64,000 bases of DNA, from assembly GCA_934754655.1 (NCBI GenBank), contig CAKVIC010000006.1, positions 41,732 through 105,731 on the forward strand, read 5' to 3'. The notes beneath the pieces are model-generated. The model ran no database searches and had not been told where the DNA came from. It saw nothing but the letters and a program-made list of their open reading frames with translations. This document shows, one piece after another, positions 26,230 to 34,404 of this stretch. How positions within the stretch are numbered: position 1 is the first letter of the stretch; each line of letters begins with the position of its first letter. This DNA is from an uncultured Candidatus Melainabacteria bacterium. GTDB taxonomy: Bacteria > Cyanobacteriota > Vampirovibrionia > Gastranaerophilales > Gastranaerophilaceae. The translations under genes were made by a program, and so were the position numbers.

Positions 26230-27069
26230 ATGAAGTCGACTGAAGCTATAAATAGAATTTTAACCTCACCTTTGCTTTCTACCTCTATTTTTTTGACATC
26301 TGGAATAGCAAAGACTTATAAAGATTATAAAAATGCAGATGAAAAATATAAAAACAGGTTTTTGTTAAAAGATACCGTGGTTTTAGCTGGTGCAGCAAGC
26401 GGAATGTTTTTATGCTCAAATTCTTCAAAATATTTTGTAAAAATAGCTCCTGTGAAAAAATTTATTGAAAAACAGGCTCAAAAACTTTTATCAAAGCTTC
26501 CCAAAAATGAAATTTTAGCAAATAAAATGTCGACTCCGATGAATTATGCAAAAGAAATTGTTCAGAATACTCTTACGAATTTTTCGTTGTTCGCTTCTGG
26601 TGTTTGCGGTGCATTAATTGCGGATTATTTGTTGGGTAAAATGGGGTTTAAGCAACCTAAAATTAACAAGGAAAAATTTTCTCAAGAAATATCAATTAAT
26701 AAAAATTTTGACGCGCGTGTAGAAAAAATTGTTGGCGAAGATGTTAAAAATGCAATGTATGAACGAGTTACGGATATGCCACAGCTTAATATGTTAACTT
26801 CAAGTTTAGTCGGCGCAGCGGCTTTAGATTTATCTAAAGAAACAGAAACAAAAACGCGTCTTAAAAAAACAACTTCTTGTCTTATTAATATGTCTTTGAT
26901 TCCGATGTTATTATTGTCATCTGCAACTGCTTTGACGCAAAAATTAAGATTGTGTTACAAGATTCCGATAATATTTACCTCGCTTGTAGGTGGAACCGTT
27001 TTGATTAATAGAATACAAGAGCATGGAATAAAAAAAGAAATACTTAAAGTAAAATATCCGGATTGTTAA
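26230..27069 (+). CDS. Hypothetical membrane protein
   Basis: 279 residues from the ATG at 26230 (a GTG at 26191 is also in frame; no strong ribosome site at either). Four to five hydrophobic segments: SPLLSTSIFLTSGIAKTY, KDTVVLAGAASGMFLCS, FSLFASGVCGALIADYLLG, LINMSLIPMLLLSSATAL and a last one near the C-terminus. Basic Lys-rich loops between them. No family recognised. Divergent from the mutarotase gene. Probably an inner-membrane protein of unknown role, possibly lineage-specific. Confidence 0.6.
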   Translation: MKSTEAINRILTSPLLSTSIFLTSGIAKTYKDYKNADEKYKNRFLLKDTVVLAGAASGMFLCSNSSKYFVKIAPVKKFIEKQAQKLLSKLPKNEILANKMSTPMNYAKEIVQNTLTNFSLFASGVCGALIADYLLGKMGFKQPKINKEKFSQEISINKNFDARVEKIVGEDVKNAMYERVTDMPQLNMLTSSLVGAAALDLSKETETKTRLKKTTSCLINMSLIPMLLLSSATALTQKLRLCYKIPIIFTSLVGGTVLINRIQEHGIKKEILKVKYPDC

Positions 27070-27116
27070 TCTAACACGTTATTTAGATTAAAAAGTGCAA
27101 ATTTCTATTTTGAGCT

Positions 27117-27373
27117 TGCGGAAAAACTATTGTTTTCCCTGCAAACTCTGGGGAACGGTTTCAAGTCAGGTTGTGTGCTATCCCGCACACGACCTGACTT
27201 TCACACACCTTAGGTCGGATTTGAAAAAGCGGATTATCGGCAGAGAGTGGTAGGATTGCGAAAGCAATCCAAAACTCGTTTAACGCCGATAACCAAGAAT
27301 TGTTCGAAAAATTGCGGGAATGAGTTGCTACGCAACTCCCGCTCCCGCTTGTCATTTTTCGACTTTTTCCGCA
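27117..27373. repeat. 257-bp multi-hairpin element with 10-bp terminal inverted repeats
   Basis: Ends are perfect inverted repeats: TGCGGAAAAA (27117-27126) and TTTTTCCGCA (27364-27373). Inside lie stable hairpins: 27165-27198 (13-bp stem, one G-U), 27234-27292 (TTATCGGC/GCCGATAA enclosing GGATTGC-GAAA-GCAATCC) and 27304-27362 (TCGAAAAAT/ATTTTTCGA enclosing GCGGGA/TCCCGC and GAGTTGC-TAC-GCAACTC). It is clearly richer in G+C than its surroundings and carries no credible gene. Either a MITE-like mobile repeat or a structured RNA; it lies 128 bp before rpsU. Confidence 0.7.
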
Positions 27374-27500
27374 TCCTCTTTTGTCATAATCGGAAATTTT
27401 AACTTTGTTACAATATATGTTTTTCAACGGTTGATTTTTGAAAACCTTTGTTTTATTATAGTTTCGTACACATAAGTTTTTAAGGTGGTGAAAAAACAAG

Positions 27501-27674
27501 ATGCCAGAAGTTAAAGTAGGTGAAAACGAAAGTATTGAAAGCGCTTTAAGAAGATTTAAGAAAAAAGTTCAAAAAGCAGGAACTTTATCTGAAGTTAAAA
27601 AGCGTGAAAGATATGAAAAACCTAGCGTAAAGAGAAAACGCAAATCTGAAGCAGCTCGTAAGCGTAAGGTTTAG
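27501..27674 (+). CDS. rpsU: 30S ribosomal protein bS21
   Basis: 57 residues beginning MPEVKVGENESIESALRRFK and ending in a Lys/Arg-rich helix (KRKRKSEAARKRKV), as in bS21. Binds the small subunit near the anti-Shine-Dalgarno region and aids initiation. The start is supported by AAGGTGGTG about 10 nt upstream. It stands alone, followed by a terminator. Confidence 0.95.
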   Translation: MPEVKVGENESIESALRRFKKKVQKAGTLSEVKKRERYEKPSVKRKRKSEAARKRKV

Positions 27675-27683
27675 ATATAATTT

Positions 27684-27723
27684 AAAAAAACGACTTTCGG
27701 TAAAAATTGAAGGTCGTTTTTTT
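27684..27723 (+). terminator. Terminator after rpsU
   Basis: AAAAAACGACTTTC and GAAGGTCGTTTTTTT form a stem (ACGACTTTC/GAAGGTCGT, one G-U) with a run of seven T on the 3' side. Confidence 0.88.
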
Positions 27724-27771
27724 AATATTAAGACTTGCAAAACTGGTTTGTTTATCTTATTATATTCTTGT

Positions 27772-27843
27772 GGCGACATGGCCAAGTGGTAAGGCAGAAG
27801 CCTGCAAAGCTTTTATCCCCCAGTTCGAATCTGGGTGTCGCCT
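27772..27843 (+). tRNA. tRNA-Cys (GCA)
   Basis: Acceptor stem GGCGACA/TGTCGCC, discriminator T as usual for tRNA-Cys, anticodon loop CTGCAAA with anticodon GCA, T-arm CCCAG-TTCGAAT-CTGGG. CCA is not encoded, in contrast to the tRNA-Asp of this window. T run follows directly. Confidence 0.95.
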
Positions 27844-27873
27844 TTTTTATTACAACTAATCACTTAATGAATT

Positions 27874-29259
27874 ATGGAAAAAATAGAGTTAAATCAGTTA
27901 TGGGAGCAAATAAAAGATGAGTTATTTTTGGCTTTGCCAGAAAGCGTTCACCCTTGGATTTTTCCATTGCAAGTTTCTGCACTAGATAAAGATGTTATAA
28001 CTCTTGTAACTCCACAGATTATGGGGCGTGATATTTTGCGTAAAAATTATTCGCCTATTATTAAGGATGTGATTAGCCAAGTTACTAATTCGGAAGTAAA
28101 TAATTTTATTATTATTTATGATGAGAAAGAAACTAACACTATAAAAAAAGAAAATCAAAAGATTCAGAAAAAAATTGCGGAAGTTAGTTTGAAAGAACAA
28201 GCGATGATGAATCTATCAAATATGCAATCTTCTGCAAATTTAAATTTAAAATATAAGTTTGAAAATTTTGTAGTTGGCGAAAATAATCGCTTTGCTCATG
28301 CAATTGCCATGACTGTTGCAGAAAATCCGGCTAAAAAATATAATCCGCTTTTTATGTACGGTAACGCAGGATTAGGTAAAACTCATTTGATGCAAGCAAT
28401 CGGACATTATACTATTTTTAATAATCCTAAATTGAAGGTTAAATATATCAAAACAGGTGATTATATTACTGATTTTATTTCAAATTCAAGGTTTTCAAAA
28501 GACCAAGTTGAAAACATGTCAAAATTTAATAAAAAATATACAAATATTGATATTATTTTGATTGATGATATTCAATTTATCGAAGGTAAGGGTAAAACAA
28601 TGGCGCAAATGCAACATACTTTCGATAATTTGTACAACAAAGGTAAACAAATTGTTATTTCTTCTGATAGGCATCCAAAAGAATTATCTTTGTTGACCCA
28701 AGCTTTGTGTTCAAGATTTGAAATGGGGCTAATGGTTGAGCTTACGCCACCGGATTTTGAAACTCGATTCAATATTTTGAAAAAATTAGCGATTGAAAAT
28801 GGTTTGGATTTTTCAGAAGATGCTCTAAAATACATTGCACGAAATTTTACAACAAATGTTAGAGAGTTGGAAGGTGCCTTCCATAAGGTTTGTGCTTATG
28901 CAGAGTTCAACAAATTACCTTTAAGTCTTGAGCTTGCTAAAAATATTCTTAAATGTGATGAAGTTGAACCTGAAATATCTTTTGATTCTATTTTGAATAC
29001 AATTTCTGAATTATATCATATTGATTCAAAGGAAATCAAAGGTTCTGCAAGAGGACAAAAGATTTCTCAAGCAAGACATTTGGCGATTTATTTATCACGC
29101 GAATTAACTCAAAAAAGCTTTGCAAATATTGCCGAATATTTTAACAAAAAACATACAACTATTATGTTTGCGCACGATAAGATTAAAAAAGAACTTGAAA
29201 CCAATAACGAATTAGTTAGTACTATTCGAGAAATTAAACTTGCACTCAAATTAATGTAG
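27874..29259 (+). CDS. dnaA: Chromosomal replication initiator DnaA
   Basis: 461 residues, normal length. Domain I 1-85, a short linker, domain III AAA+ from about 128: Walker A GNAGLGKT (163-170; usually GGVGLGKT), Walker B ILIDDIQF (228-235), sensor SSDRHPKEL. Domain IV from about 365 binds DnaA boxes. Its signature, usually GGRDHTTV, reads FNKKHTTI (423-430), so the Asp that normally contacts DNA is Lys. DnaN, RecF and obvious clustered TTATCCACA boxes are not seen nearby, so this is not a typical dnaA-oriC locus. It follows tRNA-Cys by 30 nt. Confidence 0.92.
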   Translation: MEKIELNQLWEQIKDELFLALPESVHPWIFPLQVSALDKDVITLVTPQIMGRDILRKNYSPIIKDVISQVTNSEVNNFIIIYDEKETNTIKKENQKIQKKIAEVSLKEQAMMNLSNMQSSANLNLKYKFENFVVGENNRFAHAIAMTVAENPAKKYNPLFMYGNAGLGKTHLMQAIGHYTIFNNPKLKVKYIKTGDYITDFISNSRFSKDQVENMSKFNKKYTNIDIILIDDIQFIEGKGKTMAQMQHTFDNLYNKGKQIVISSDRHPKELSLLTQALCSRFEMGLMVELTPPDFETRFNILKKLAIENGLDFSEDALKYIARNFTTNVRELEGAFHKVCAYAEFNKLPLSLELAKNILKCDEVEPEISFDSILNTISELYHIDSKEIKGSARGQKISQARHLAIYLSRELTQKSFANIAEYFNKKHTTIMFAHDKIKKELETNNELVSTIREIKLALKLM

Positions 29260-29325
29260 CCTATCAGGGTACTCGCAAGATAGACAAATTCGTGCTAATT
29301 ATATATTATAGTGATAGGGGATATT

Positions 29326-30357
29326 ATGCTTGATAATATAAAACATTTAATTTGTCTAAAATCTGTTGATAAAAATATTTTAGAAAATAATTTTGATGTA
29401 GCTTTAGAAAAATTAAATTTCTTGATACAGGAAGATTTTCAACCGTCTGAAACACTTTTGAAACGTGGTAGGCTGTGTAAAAAATTGTTAATGTATAATG
29501 ACGCATACGCTGATTTTACTTATATTATTAATCATTGCGCAAAAAAACAAGAAGCTTATTTTGAGCGTGCTTTTTTGAATTACGAGATATCAAATTTTTA
29601 TGAAGCGATTCATGATGTCAATGTGGTTTTAGGTTGGGAAAAAAATAATTTTGAGCTTTATAGAATAAAAATTCTGTCATATATTTATTCAAAACAGGAT
29701 GATTTGGCGATTGAATGTGTTTTCAAAAATTTTGATAATAATAAATATAAAGTTATTCAATTTTTGTTTAATGAAGTTGCACGCGTATTAGCGAAAGACG
29801 AGTTTACAAAAGGCTTACGCATTTTAGAAATAATTGATTTAATAGATAAGGATAATCCAATAAAATTATTAAAAGAAGCAAATATATATGGATTATTAGG
29901 TAAAATTGAGTTACAGCAACAATTGCTCGAAAAAATCGAAAAAATTTTTCCTAAATATTTTATATCAAGGTTTAAATTTATGGATATCTATCAAGATAAA
30001 GATATTATGGAGATTGCATTTTTACTAGAGCTTTCTATTTTTGATAAACAAGGTTTGTTTTTGTACCCTTTTAAAATTTTGGAAGGTTATAAATATCAGC
30101 TTGAAAACCATATAATTGATTCAAAAGAGTGTTTCGAAAGCGCGATTCGTTTGAATCCGTATAAACCAGAGGGGTATGTATTGCTGGGGCAAACTTTGCA
30201 ATTAATGTCAGGTTATGACAATGCTAATTTGAAGGATGAAGCTATAAATAATTATCAAAAGGCGATGGAGATTTATCAAGAAGAAAATCTTCCGGCAAAA
30301 GTCGAAGAGATGAAGAGACAGATTAAGCATTTAAATTCGACCCTTGTTATTAGTTAG
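29326..30357 (+). CDS. Tetratricopeptide-repeat protein
   Basis: 343 residues from the ATG at 29326 (AGGGGA about 7 nt upstream). Helical repeats of TPR type: FDVALEKLNFLIQEDFQPSE, YNDAYADFTYIINHCAKKQE, FYEAIHDVNVVLGWEKNNF, and near the end IDSKECFESAIRLNPYKPEG and LKDEAINNYQKAMEIYQEEN. No signal peptide, so probably a cytoplasmic scaffold. It follows dnaA by 66 nt in the same direction; a link to replication is not shown. Confidence 0.8.
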   Translation: MLDNIKHLICLKSVDKNILENNFDVALEKLNFLIQEDFQPSETLLKRGRLCKKLLMYNDAYADFTYIINHCAKKQEAYFERAFLNYEISNFYEAIHDVNVVLGWEKNNFELYRIKILSYIYSKQDDLAIECVFKNFDNNKYKVIQFLFNEVARVLAKDEFTKGLRILEIIDLIDKDNPIKLLKEANIYGLLGKIELQQQLLEKIEKIFPKYFISRFKFMDIYQDKDIMEIAFLLELSIFDKQGLFLYPFKILEGYKYQLENHIIDSKECFESAIRLNPYKPEGYVLLGQTLQLMSGYDNANLKDEAINNYQKAMEIYQEENLPAKVEEMKRQIKHLNSTLVIS

Positions 30358-30363
30358 GAAATT

Positions 30364-30397
30364 GAGGCGCGGAAAAATCCTGATTTTTCCGCGCCTC
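30364..30397. terminator. Strong hairpin after the TPR gene
   Basis: Perfect 16-bp stem GAGGCGCGGAAAAATC/GATTTTTCCGCGCCTC with a 2-nt loop. Followed by ATATTTTAA rather than a clean T run, but very stable and placed between two transcription units. Confidence 0.8.
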
Positions 30398-30429
30398 ATA
30401 TTTTAACAAATGTTAAAAAAAAATAAATT

Positions 30430-30461
30430 TTGTAAAAAAGTTTTTCTTATTGGATTATAAT
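30430..30461 (+). promoter_or_regulatory. Possible promoter of grpE-dnaJ
   Basis: TATAAT at 30456-30461 is a perfect -10 box. The nearest -35-like sequence, TTGTAA at 30430-30435, is 20 bp away, longer than usual. No CIRCE inverted repeat is seen, so HrcA control is not supported here. Confidence 0.45.
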
Positions 30462-30490
30462 GATAAATGATACGTAAAAAGGGGGGAAAC

Positions 30491-31129
30491 ATGGAAAATC
30501 CATTCAAGAAGTCTGTTAATAATGTAAAAGACGAAAATTCTCAACAAGATAATGATATTAATACTGCTGAAAAATGTGATATAAAAGATAATAATGAAAC
30601 CGAACTTGAAAATGTGGCAACAGAACCAGCAGAAGAAAGCCCTGATAAAAACGAGAGCTTGGATGCTAATGATAATAAAGAGCTTGAAGAATTAAAAACA
30701 AAATATGAAGCTTTGAATAATCAATATATTCGCTTGGCAGCTGATTTTGATAATTTTAGAAAACGTCAAGAACAAGAACGTGAAAATTTATTAAAATATG
30801 GTGCAGAATCAACTGTAAAAAAACTAATAGAGGTTATGGATAATTTTGATAGAGGTATGAAAGCTATAGAAACTGTTGAAGATTGTGAAAAAGTAAAAGA
30901 ATGTTATAATTTAGCTTATAAAAATTTTAACGATGTAATGACTAAAATTGGAGTTAACGTTATTAATGCAGTGGATGAAGAGTTTGACCCTAATTTGCAT
31001 GAAGCCGTTATGCGAACTCCAACGGATGAAAAGCCGGAGAATACTGTTATTGAAGAACTTCAAAAAGGTTATATGCTTGGAGATAAAGTGTTGCGCCCAA
31101 CTTTGGTAAGGGTTGCAACAGCCGAATAG
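30491..31129 (+). CDS. grpE: Nucleotide exchange factor GrpE
   Basis: 212 residues. The ATG at 30491 is chosen for the AAAGGGGGGA site just upstream. The first 70 residues are acidic and disordered (Asn/Glu/Asp-rich), then the GrpE long helix (NNQYIRLAADFDNFRKRQEQ) and the C-terminal beta domain (EFDPNLHEAVMRTP, LQKGYMLGDKVLRPTLVRVA). Exchanges ADP on DnaK. dnaJ follows after 25 nt; dnaK is not in this cluster. Confidence 0.95.
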   Translation: MENPFKKSVNNVKDENSQQDNDINTAEKCDIKDNNETELENVATEPAEESPDKNESLDANDNKELEELKTKYEALNNQYIRLAADFDNFRKRQEQERENLLKYGAESTVKKLIEVMDNFDRGMKAIETVEDCEKVKECYNLAYKNFNDVMTKIGVNVINAVDEEFDPNLHEAVMRTPTDEKPENTVIEELQKGYMLGDKVLRPTLVRVATAE

Positions 31130-31154
31130 TAAATAGTTATGGAATGGATAAAAG

Positions 31155-32276
31155 ATGAGTGATTATTATGAAATACTTGGCGTAGAAAAAAACGCTTCGA
31201 AGGATGAAATAAAGAGTGCATTTAGAAAATTGGCAAGAAAATTGCACCCTGATGTTAATAAAGAGCCGGATGCAGAGGCGAAATTTAAAAAATTAGGTCA
31301 AGCTTATGACATTTTGATGGATGATAATAAACGTGCAACATATGATAGATTTGGCGAGGATGGATTAAAGAATGCAGGCTTCAATACTCAAGGACCATTT
31401 GCAGATGGTTTTGGAGATTTGAGCGAAGTATTTAGTTCGTTTTTTGGTAATTTTGGTTTTGGCGGAGCATCAAGGCGTGATCCAAACGCACCGCAACGTG
31501 GTGATGATTTAAGATTAGATATTGAACTAGAGTTTGAAGAAGCAGTTTTTGGTTTAACGCGTGAGATAAAAATTGATCATCTTGAAACTTGCCCTACTTG
31601 TAAAGGTTCTGGCGCAAAAGATGGTGCAAAACCAGTAACATGTGATTACTGCGGTGGTAGAGGTCGAATTCAGCAGACTACACAAACTATTTTGGGAACA
31701 ATTACTAATGTGGTTACTTGTCCGCATTGTCACGGTAAAGGTACTGTTATAAAAGAGCCTTGTCCCGATTGCCATGGAGCAGGCAAAAAAGAGGTTGAGA
31801 AAAAACTTGAGGTTAAAATTCCTGCAGGTGTTGATAATGGTTCAAAAATGCGATTATCAGGCGAAGGTGATGCCGGTGACAATGGCGGCGTAGCAGGAGA
31901 TTTGTATATTGTAATTCATGTAAAACCATCAGTTTATTATCAGCGTGATGGCTTGAATGTTTATACGAAATTAGAAATTTCTCCAGCTCAAGCAGTTTTG
32001 GGTGACGTTATTAAGATTAAAACTTTGGATGGCGAAAAAGAAGTTTCAATTCCGGCTGGAATTCAGCATGGTGAAACTGTTAAGATAAAAAATGCAGGTG
32101 TTCCAAGCCTTTCTAAACAAAATTATCGAGGCGATCATATCGTGGTAATTTCAGTTAAAACACCTATGCATATTTCTGGCGAAGAAAAACTTTTGTATCA
32201 AAAATTATACGAAATTCAAACAGGTAAACAATCTAAAGAATCTGTTAAAGACCGTTTAAAAGGTGTTTTTAAATAA
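31155..32276 (+). CDS. dnaJ: Chaperone DnaJ
   Basis: 373 residues with the full type I architecture: J domain with the HPD motif (RKLHPDVNKEPDAEAKFKKL), Gly/Phe-rich linker (FGNFGFGGASRR), four CxxCxGxG zinc motifs (CPTCKGSG, CDYCGGRG, CPHCHGKG, CPDCHGAG) and the C-terminal substrate domain. Delivers unfolded clients to DnaK and stimulates its ATPase. Second gene of a grpE-dnaJ pair. Confidence 0.97.
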   Translation: MSDYYEILGVEKNASKDEIKSAFRKLARKLHPDVNKEPDAEAKFKKLGQAYDILMDDNKRATYDRFGEDGLKNAGFNTQGPFADGFGDLSEVFSSFFGNFGFGGASRRDPNAPQRGDDLRLDIELEFEEAVFGLTREIKIDHLETCPTCKGSGAKDGAKPVTCDYCGGRGRIQQTTQTILGTITNVVTCPHCHGKGTVIKEPCPDCHGAGKKEVEKKLEVKIPAGVDNGSKMRLSGEGDAGDNGGVAGDLYIVIHVKPSVYYQRDGLNVYTKLEISPAQAVLGDVIKIKTLDGEKEVSIPAGIQHGETVKIKNAGVPSLSKQNYRGDHIVVISVKTPMHISGEEKLLYQKLYEIQTGKQSKESVKDRLKGVFK

Positions 32277-32324
32277 GCTTTCTTGTGTTAAGATTGTTAT
32301 GTAAGAAAAATTGGGAGATTTTTT

Positions 32325-33764
32325 TTGAAAAAGTTTTTAACATTAGTTTTAACATTAATTCTTGCATCATCAGCGAGCTTTGCGGCGAAAATTCCCGATG
32401 ATGTAAGAGAATATATTTTAAACAAAGTACCTAATACAGACATTCGTTTTGACGGTGTTGTTATTTTACCGGATAATACGGTTTATTTACCGCTGTTTCC
32501 ATCATTATTTTCTGATGTTACCAGTTTGAAGGTAAAAACTTCTTATCCTGAAAATAAGGAATTGAACCAAAAACCGGATGTTTTGATTTTTAATAATGAT
32601 TTCGTTTTGATGAAGGTTTTGACAGATTCGAACGGAAATAAAACGGTTTTACACATGAAAACCCCGCCTCTTCAAGTTAGAACCGGACTTTTGCCTCAAG
32701 ATATGCTTGTGCCAAGCGGTTTGGTTTTGCCGGAAAATATCAAAGGCATTATTGGTAATTTAAAAGTCGATACAAAAAATGAAGATGTAATAAAAAGAAA
32801 TTCTAAAGAGAGTTATGAAGAATTTTTTGGAGAAATAGATACATCAAATGATTCAGGCGCGATTCCGCAGCTTAAAAATAAAGTTTTGTTTGTTATGACA
32901 AATTATTCTAAAAACATACAAGTTTTTAATCCATTTAATATTGTACCGGTATATTCTTTAGCGCAAAAATCAATTCCTATAGATATTGAGCCTGTAAATA
33001 ATGGAAAATTTTTGCTTGTAACTTCTTATCAAAGACCATTTGTGGATGTAATTTCAGTCGCTGATTCCAGATTTATTAAACAAATTAATTTAGACGCTTT
33101 TGCAGGCGAAATTTTGGTTGATGAAACAGCGAATAAGGCTTATGTTACCGTTCCTACAAATTCAACAATCTGCGTAATTGATTTAAAAACTATGTCATTG
33201 ATTCAAAAAATAAGAGTGAATGGTTATTGTGAAAAGCTTTTAAAATCTGAAGATAAGTTGTTTTATGTTGATAAATTGAAAAGTGAAATTTGGGCAATTG
33301 AGTTGGCAAAAGACTATGAATTAAAAGATATTGGTCGATTCCCAAATGTTTCGGATATGGTTTTTAAGAATGATAAATTATTTTTGGCAAGTAGAACAAA
33401 GAGTCGAGTTGCAGTTATTGACTATACAACATTAGGTTTAATCAGCGAATTTACGACGGTGAATAAACCGGTTGCGTTAAAAATATTTGGTGATACTTTG
33501 TATATTTTAGGTGCGCAAAACAGTATGTTGCAGGCAATTGATATGGTAAATCATCAAGTAATTTCTAATACTGAAATTTTTGCAGAAGGTTTTACTACAA
33601 GTTTGAATGTGATTGACAATTCTAACTATGCGGTTGCAACTGACGTGAAAAAAAATCGTTATGCGATAATTGATTTATCAAAAAATGCGGTTTTGGGGCG
33701 TTATTCTTTGCGTTTACCGGTAAAAGAAGTTGTTATTACAAACAAAGTTGAACTTTTTAAATAG
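32325..33764 (+). CDS. Exported beta-propeller (YVTN-type) protein
   Basis: 479 residues starting with TTG at 32325; GGGAG is 8 nt upstream and the start gives a signal peptide (MKKFLTLVLTLILASSASFA). Residues 180-470 contain repeated blades with the pattern ANKAYVTVPTNSTICVIDLK, VFNPFNIVPVYSLA, SRVAVIDYTTLGLISEF and YAIIDLSKNAVLGRYSL, as in YVTN/surface-layer beta-propellers. Probably periplasmic. The O-methyltransferase gene follows after 6 nt, indicating one operon. The ligand is unknown. Confidence 0.75.
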   Translation: MKKFLTLVLTLILASSASFAAKIPDDVREYILNKVPNTDIRFDGVVILPDNTVYLPLFPSLFSDVTSLKVKTSYPENKELNQKPDVLIFNNDFVLMKVLTDSNGNKTVLHMKTPPLQVRTGLLPQDMLVPSGLVLPENIKGIIGNLKVDTKNEDVIKRNSKESYEEFFGEIDTSNDSGAIPQLKNKVLFVMTNYSKNIQVFNPFNIVPVYSLAQKSIPIDIEPVNNGKFLLVTSYQRPFVDVISVADSRFIKQINLDAFAGEILVDETANKAYVTVPTNSTICVIDLKTMSLIQKIRVNGYCEKLLKSEDKLFYVDKLKSEIWAIELAKDYELKDIGRFPNVSDMVFKNDKLFLASRTKSRVAVIDYTTLGLISEFTTVNKPVALKIFGDTLYILGAQNSMLQAIDMVNHQVISNTEIFAEGFTTSLNVIDNSNYAVATDVKKNRYAIIDLSKNAVLGRYSLRLPVKEVVITNKVELFK

Positions 33765-33770
33765 GTATTT

Positions 33771-34337
33771 ATGAAAATAGAAATGGATGCTGTAACATCA
33801 GAAGTGATGTCAGAATTAGAATTAACCCAACATGATTTTTGGAATGTTTCAAGACAAACCGGAATTGTTTTGAATACTTTTGTTAAAATGGTTAATGCAA
33901 AAAATGTATTGGAAATAGGTACTTCTAATGGTTATTCGGGGCTTTGGATTGCTAAAGCTTTAAAACAAACCGGCGGACATTTGACAACAATTGAATTTTA
34001 TGAAAAACGTCAAAGTATTGCGATTGAAAACTTCAAAAAATGTGGTGTTGATGATATTATCACACCACTTCAGGGAGATGCGTGCGAGGTTATTAAATCT
34101 TTTTCAGAAGATAAAATTTTTGATGTTGTATTTATTGATGCAAACAAAAAAGAATATGTGGATTTTTTCAATTTGTTAAAACCTCATTTTGCAAAACACG
34201 CTGTTATTCTTGCGGATAATATTATTTCGCACTGGTTAAAAGTTCAGCCGTTTATTAATACTCTTGAGGCGGAAAAGGATTTTCAGTACGAGATTTTGGA
34301 ACTTCCTGCCGGATTATTAATTGCTTATAAAAATTAA
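33771..34337 (+). CDS. SAM-dependent O-methyltransferase (PF01596 type)
   Basis: 188 residues. SAM-binding fold: VLEIGTSNGYSGLWIAKAL (motif I), LTTIEFYEKRQSIAIENFKK, FDVVFIDANKKEYVDFFNLL and ILADNIISHW. This is the pattern of the small class I O-methyltransferases of the catechol/caffeoyl-CoA type, which need a divalent metal. The physiological substrate cannot be told from sequence. Short spacing (6 nt) after the beta-propeller gene. Confidence 0.88.
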   Translation: MKIEMDAVTSEVMSELELTQHDFWNVSRQTGIVLNTFVKMVNAKNVLEIGTSNGYSGLWIAKALKQTGGHLTTIEFYEKRQSIAIENFKKCGVDDIITPLQGDACEVIKSFSEDKIFDVVFIDANKKEYVDFFNLLKPHFAKHAVILADNIISHWLKVQPFINTLEAEKDFQYEILELPAGLLIAYKN

Positions 34338-34404
34338 AACTTGGGTTTGGATTTTGTTTTTTTCATTATTTTTCTGTGGTAAAATTACCTAAAGGGAGAA
34401 TTTT

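Noticed and set aside
27117..27373. Known RNA (tmRNA, RNase P, 6S, SRP)
   Set aside because: Conserved core words of these RNAs were looked for and not seen.
27161..27499. Minus-strand frame over the 257-bp element
   Set aside because: It follows the hairpins and has no ribosome site; the second reading as a structured element explains it better.
27760..29320. Replication origin next to dnaA
   Set aside because: No cluster of DnaA boxes, AT-rich unwinding repeat or dnaN neighbour was recognised.
30398..30490. CIRCE element before grpE
   Set aside because: The TTAGCACTC-type inverted repeat is not present.
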